A DNA stretch of 32,430 nucleotides from Pilasporangium apinafurcum (taxonomy: Eukaryota; Oomycota; Peronosporomycetes; Pythiales; Pythiaceae). Made by a program: the position numbers and the translations under genes. Under the pieces are notes generated by a model, which had not been told where the DNA came from, ran no database searches, and saw only the letters and a list, made by a program, of their open reading frames with translations. Below are positions 30,426 through 32,430 of this stretch, in pieces. Location of the stretch: assembly GCA_001600495.1 (NCBI GenBank), contig BCKE01000043.1, positions 142,492 through 174,921 on the forward strand. The letters run 5' to 3'. The first letter of the stretch is position 1; each line of letters opens with the position of its first letter.

Positions 30426-32208
30426 TTAGTTGCCTATTCGATTTTTCTCACTGGACTTGAAGACATCACAGATAGCCGATTTGAAGCAATCGATATTATA
30501 ATCAATGATTCCTTGCTTCATAAAGTTTTCCGAGCGCAGAAGGCACACGAGAGCGAGGTAACTACACAAGAAAAGTGAATTTATATATACCAGACGCTGC
30601 TCCAGTGCCAGCTAACAGCTACATAGCAAACGTACTTGTTGACCTCGCGAAGGTAGAGCACCATTCCGTTGTTGAGCTTGATGACAGAGGAGGACTCAGA
30701 ATCGTAGGCCAACCCATCACCATCACCATCATCCTTCATCCCATAGATACAGGAAACATCGATGACGACATCGATCATATCGCTACAGAGCTCGTACGAC
30801 TGCATGTCGACAGGATTACTGTCAGTGGCGATGTACACTTTGCTAACGACATCAAACAAAAACGACTTCTCCATGTTGCAGCTCTGCACAAACACAAAAT
30901 CATTCCAGAAAATGCATGAATAAACCGCTTAAACCTGGAATTGAACCAAGAAAGCTGAATTCCACCGTGATGAGAATGTTGAGTAGATTCTCCAGCGTTG
31001 GCAATTGCGGAATCAGCCTCTGCACCACTTTGCTGAATGCTTCAAAAATACTGTGATCATAAATGCTACAGGAACATACAATCATATGTTTAATGCAATA
31101 GTTGATTATGTACTCCCCTTTTGCATTTCGCCACTCAGCAACACCAACCTCGTTAGATAGAAGCTCATGTGAATATCTAACTCCCCATCGTTGATTTCAT
31201 CCGTGATCTGTTGTTGGATCTCACGCTGGCAATCTAAATGAGTAATAAGTTAAAGCACATAGAGAGATAATTCTTGTCAAGCATGATTGGGCATATTTCC
31301 AATTGACTCCATGTGAGAGGAAAAAACAACGTACCGATCTTGTGGTCATCGGAAAGGAACAGGTCGCCGTCGACCTTGTGGATAAACACTTCAAAGAAAA
31401 TTTCAGGGTTGTAGCGGTGCGCACGTGTAACCGTGTCATGCAAGCGCGCCAACGCTTCCGCATACGGTTCGTCTTGTGCGTCAATGACGAACACAATCGA
31501 GCCACAATTAGCAAAGATCATCTCTTCGTTCACCAGCTGCCCACCGTATACCAGATCCTCTACACAGAATCACAGCAGAATCATTAAATACAATATGATA
31601 TGCATTAGAACCACAAAATTACACATGACCCACAACATGCAACGATTCTTGTCAAGAATCGATACCTTTAAAATCATAATCGCCGGGAAAATCCCAAATC
31701 TGGAATTGCACAAACGAATTGTTGGCAATGTACTTGATATCAAGGCTGTTGGTGCCTTCTAGGAAAAGCGTCTCATGTGGCGACATCTTATGGAACACCA
31801 CGCGCTGTATACTGGACTTGCCACTCCTACAAAAATCGTACGAACACAATTCGTTAGAATAATGCATTTTACTGACTTATCTAATGTGCAAGTCTAACTC
31901 ACCGACGTAAGCCCATCAGTAGGATGCGCGGTTTATTCTCTCCCGTTAGTGTAGTGGTGTCATCACCATATCTACGAAGCACGTACAGTGATGGATGATT
32001 TGGCAACAGTACTCTCGCATGCACATTCGTTTGTTTAAAGGCTCCTTACCCTTGCGACATGGGATATCCCTCCGAATCTACAGCATCAAAAGCAGTAAAA
32101 TACGTATTAAGCACATATGCATCCAAAAAAGTAACCTGTCATCTGTGTTGATCACATGAGTGCTGTCAAACATCACGTACAGCCATTCTCCGTCCAGTCC
32201 AAGTTCAT
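30426..32208 (-). CDS. RRAGC: RagC/RagD (Gtr2-type) GTPase
   Basis: Lysosomal/vacuolar Rag GTPase that, paired with a RagA/B partner, recruits TORC1 in response to amino acids. Exons: 32208-32181, 32077-32050, 31971-31903, 31826-31666, 31559-31335, 31233-31149, 31065-30966, 30883-30636, 30561-30426, about 359 residues. Seen: P-loop GLRRSGKSS split by an intron, [17 protein letters not shown]3 [26 protein letters not shown]4 [36 protein letters not shown], and the C-terminal roadblock domain ([48 protein letters not shown]). The RagC-specific GLRRSGKSS and DFPG residues set it apart from RagA. The 5' end is uncertain: ATG 32208 with two 28-nt exons (phase fits), or ATG 32060 directly (MSQGYGDD). 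It converges on the syntaxin gene, with 153 nt between stop codons. Confidence 0.9.
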
Positions 32209-32319
32209 TTCTGCACTTGTTTCCCTGCTCAGATCGGTCTTCTTCTCTTGTTCTCACGTTAAGCAACATGGTCGAGTTTAGCAAAATTTACCGTTTACAT
32301 AGCTTAAGATTGTAATTAT

Positions 32320-32390
32320 ACCAATAACGTACTTTAATTATGACAATTTACCAATAATTCACTTTAATTATGACAATTTACCAATAATGT
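32320..32390. repeat. AT-rich tandem repeat, 30-bp period
   Basis: ACCAATAA words recur exactly every 30 bp (CCAATAA at 32321, 32351, 32381), with the unit ACTTTAATTATGACAATTT between. Two full copies and a partial third, just upstream of the RagC/D gene at the window edge. Confidence 0.8.
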
Positions 32391-32430
32391 GGCAATAATG
32401 GTGGTTTGCTGCAAGTATTACCTATATATA

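Noticed and set aside
32078-32284. Minus-strand frame with [18 protein letters not shown] as a first exon of RagC/D
   Set aside because: No donor in this frame has the phase needed to join the next exon; it is probably leader sequence or a shadow.
1-32430. CRISPR arrays, tRNA or rRNA genes, bacterial operon signals
   Set aside because: None seen; the spliced genes and eukaryotic families make prokaryotic features inapplicable, and no tRNA-like cloverleaf stood out by eye (a tRNAscan run would settle it).

Overview
This window is nuclear DNA of a eukaryote with dense genes and short GT-AG introns (about 60-120 nt). The best fit is an oomycete, probably a Phytophthora or downy-mildew relative. 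Reasons are the protein families (a PH-VPS9-PDZ-ankyrin-RasGEF protein, intron-poor heat-shock-factor-like genes, CaMKK-like kinases), a few oomycete-type initiator sequences just upstream of start codons, and a Fanzor remnant. The species cannot be fixed from sequence alone. I rebuilt exon structures by hand: reading phase closes at every junction, apart from an open choice at the 5' end of the last gene.

Left part (1-9.3 kb): TOP3B (DNA/RNA topoisomerase III beta, + strand, 11 exons) converges on a large minus-strand gene of about 1,590 residues. That gene combines PH, VPS9 (Rab5-type GEF), PDZ-like, ankyrin and RasGEF domains.

Middle (9.3-21.8 kb): two CaMKK-like kinase genes lie head to head. 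They share exon structure, but one has a short tail and an Arg in place of the ATP-binding Lys, while the other has a 500-residue tail and a GC-AG intron. Two HSF-like genes follow in the same orientation. Both have an altered recognition helix, no evident HR-A/B trimerisation region, and repeated NPLF / FSDD motifs. Between the HSF genes lies an 809-bp element bounded by 67-bp terminal inverted repeats; it carries the C-terminal end of a decayed Fanzor (TnpB-like) nuclease.

Right part (22.9-32.4 kb): a twin CX9C mitochondrial protein, the AMPK/SNF1 gamma subunit, a small N-myristoylation-type protein with a perfect VCP/p97-interacting motif (SVIP-like), DRG1, a Qa-SNARE syntaxin with an 8-nt microexon, and a RagC/D GTPase (minus strand).

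Several products act in nutrient and energy signalling or membrane traffic (CaMKK-like kinases, AMPK gamma, RagC/D, Ras/Rab GEF, syntaxin). In a eukaryote this proximity need not mean joint control. The strongest leads are the inverted-repeat Fanzor element, the double GEF, the Lys-to-Arg kinase paralog, the HSF subfamily and the SVIP-like protein.
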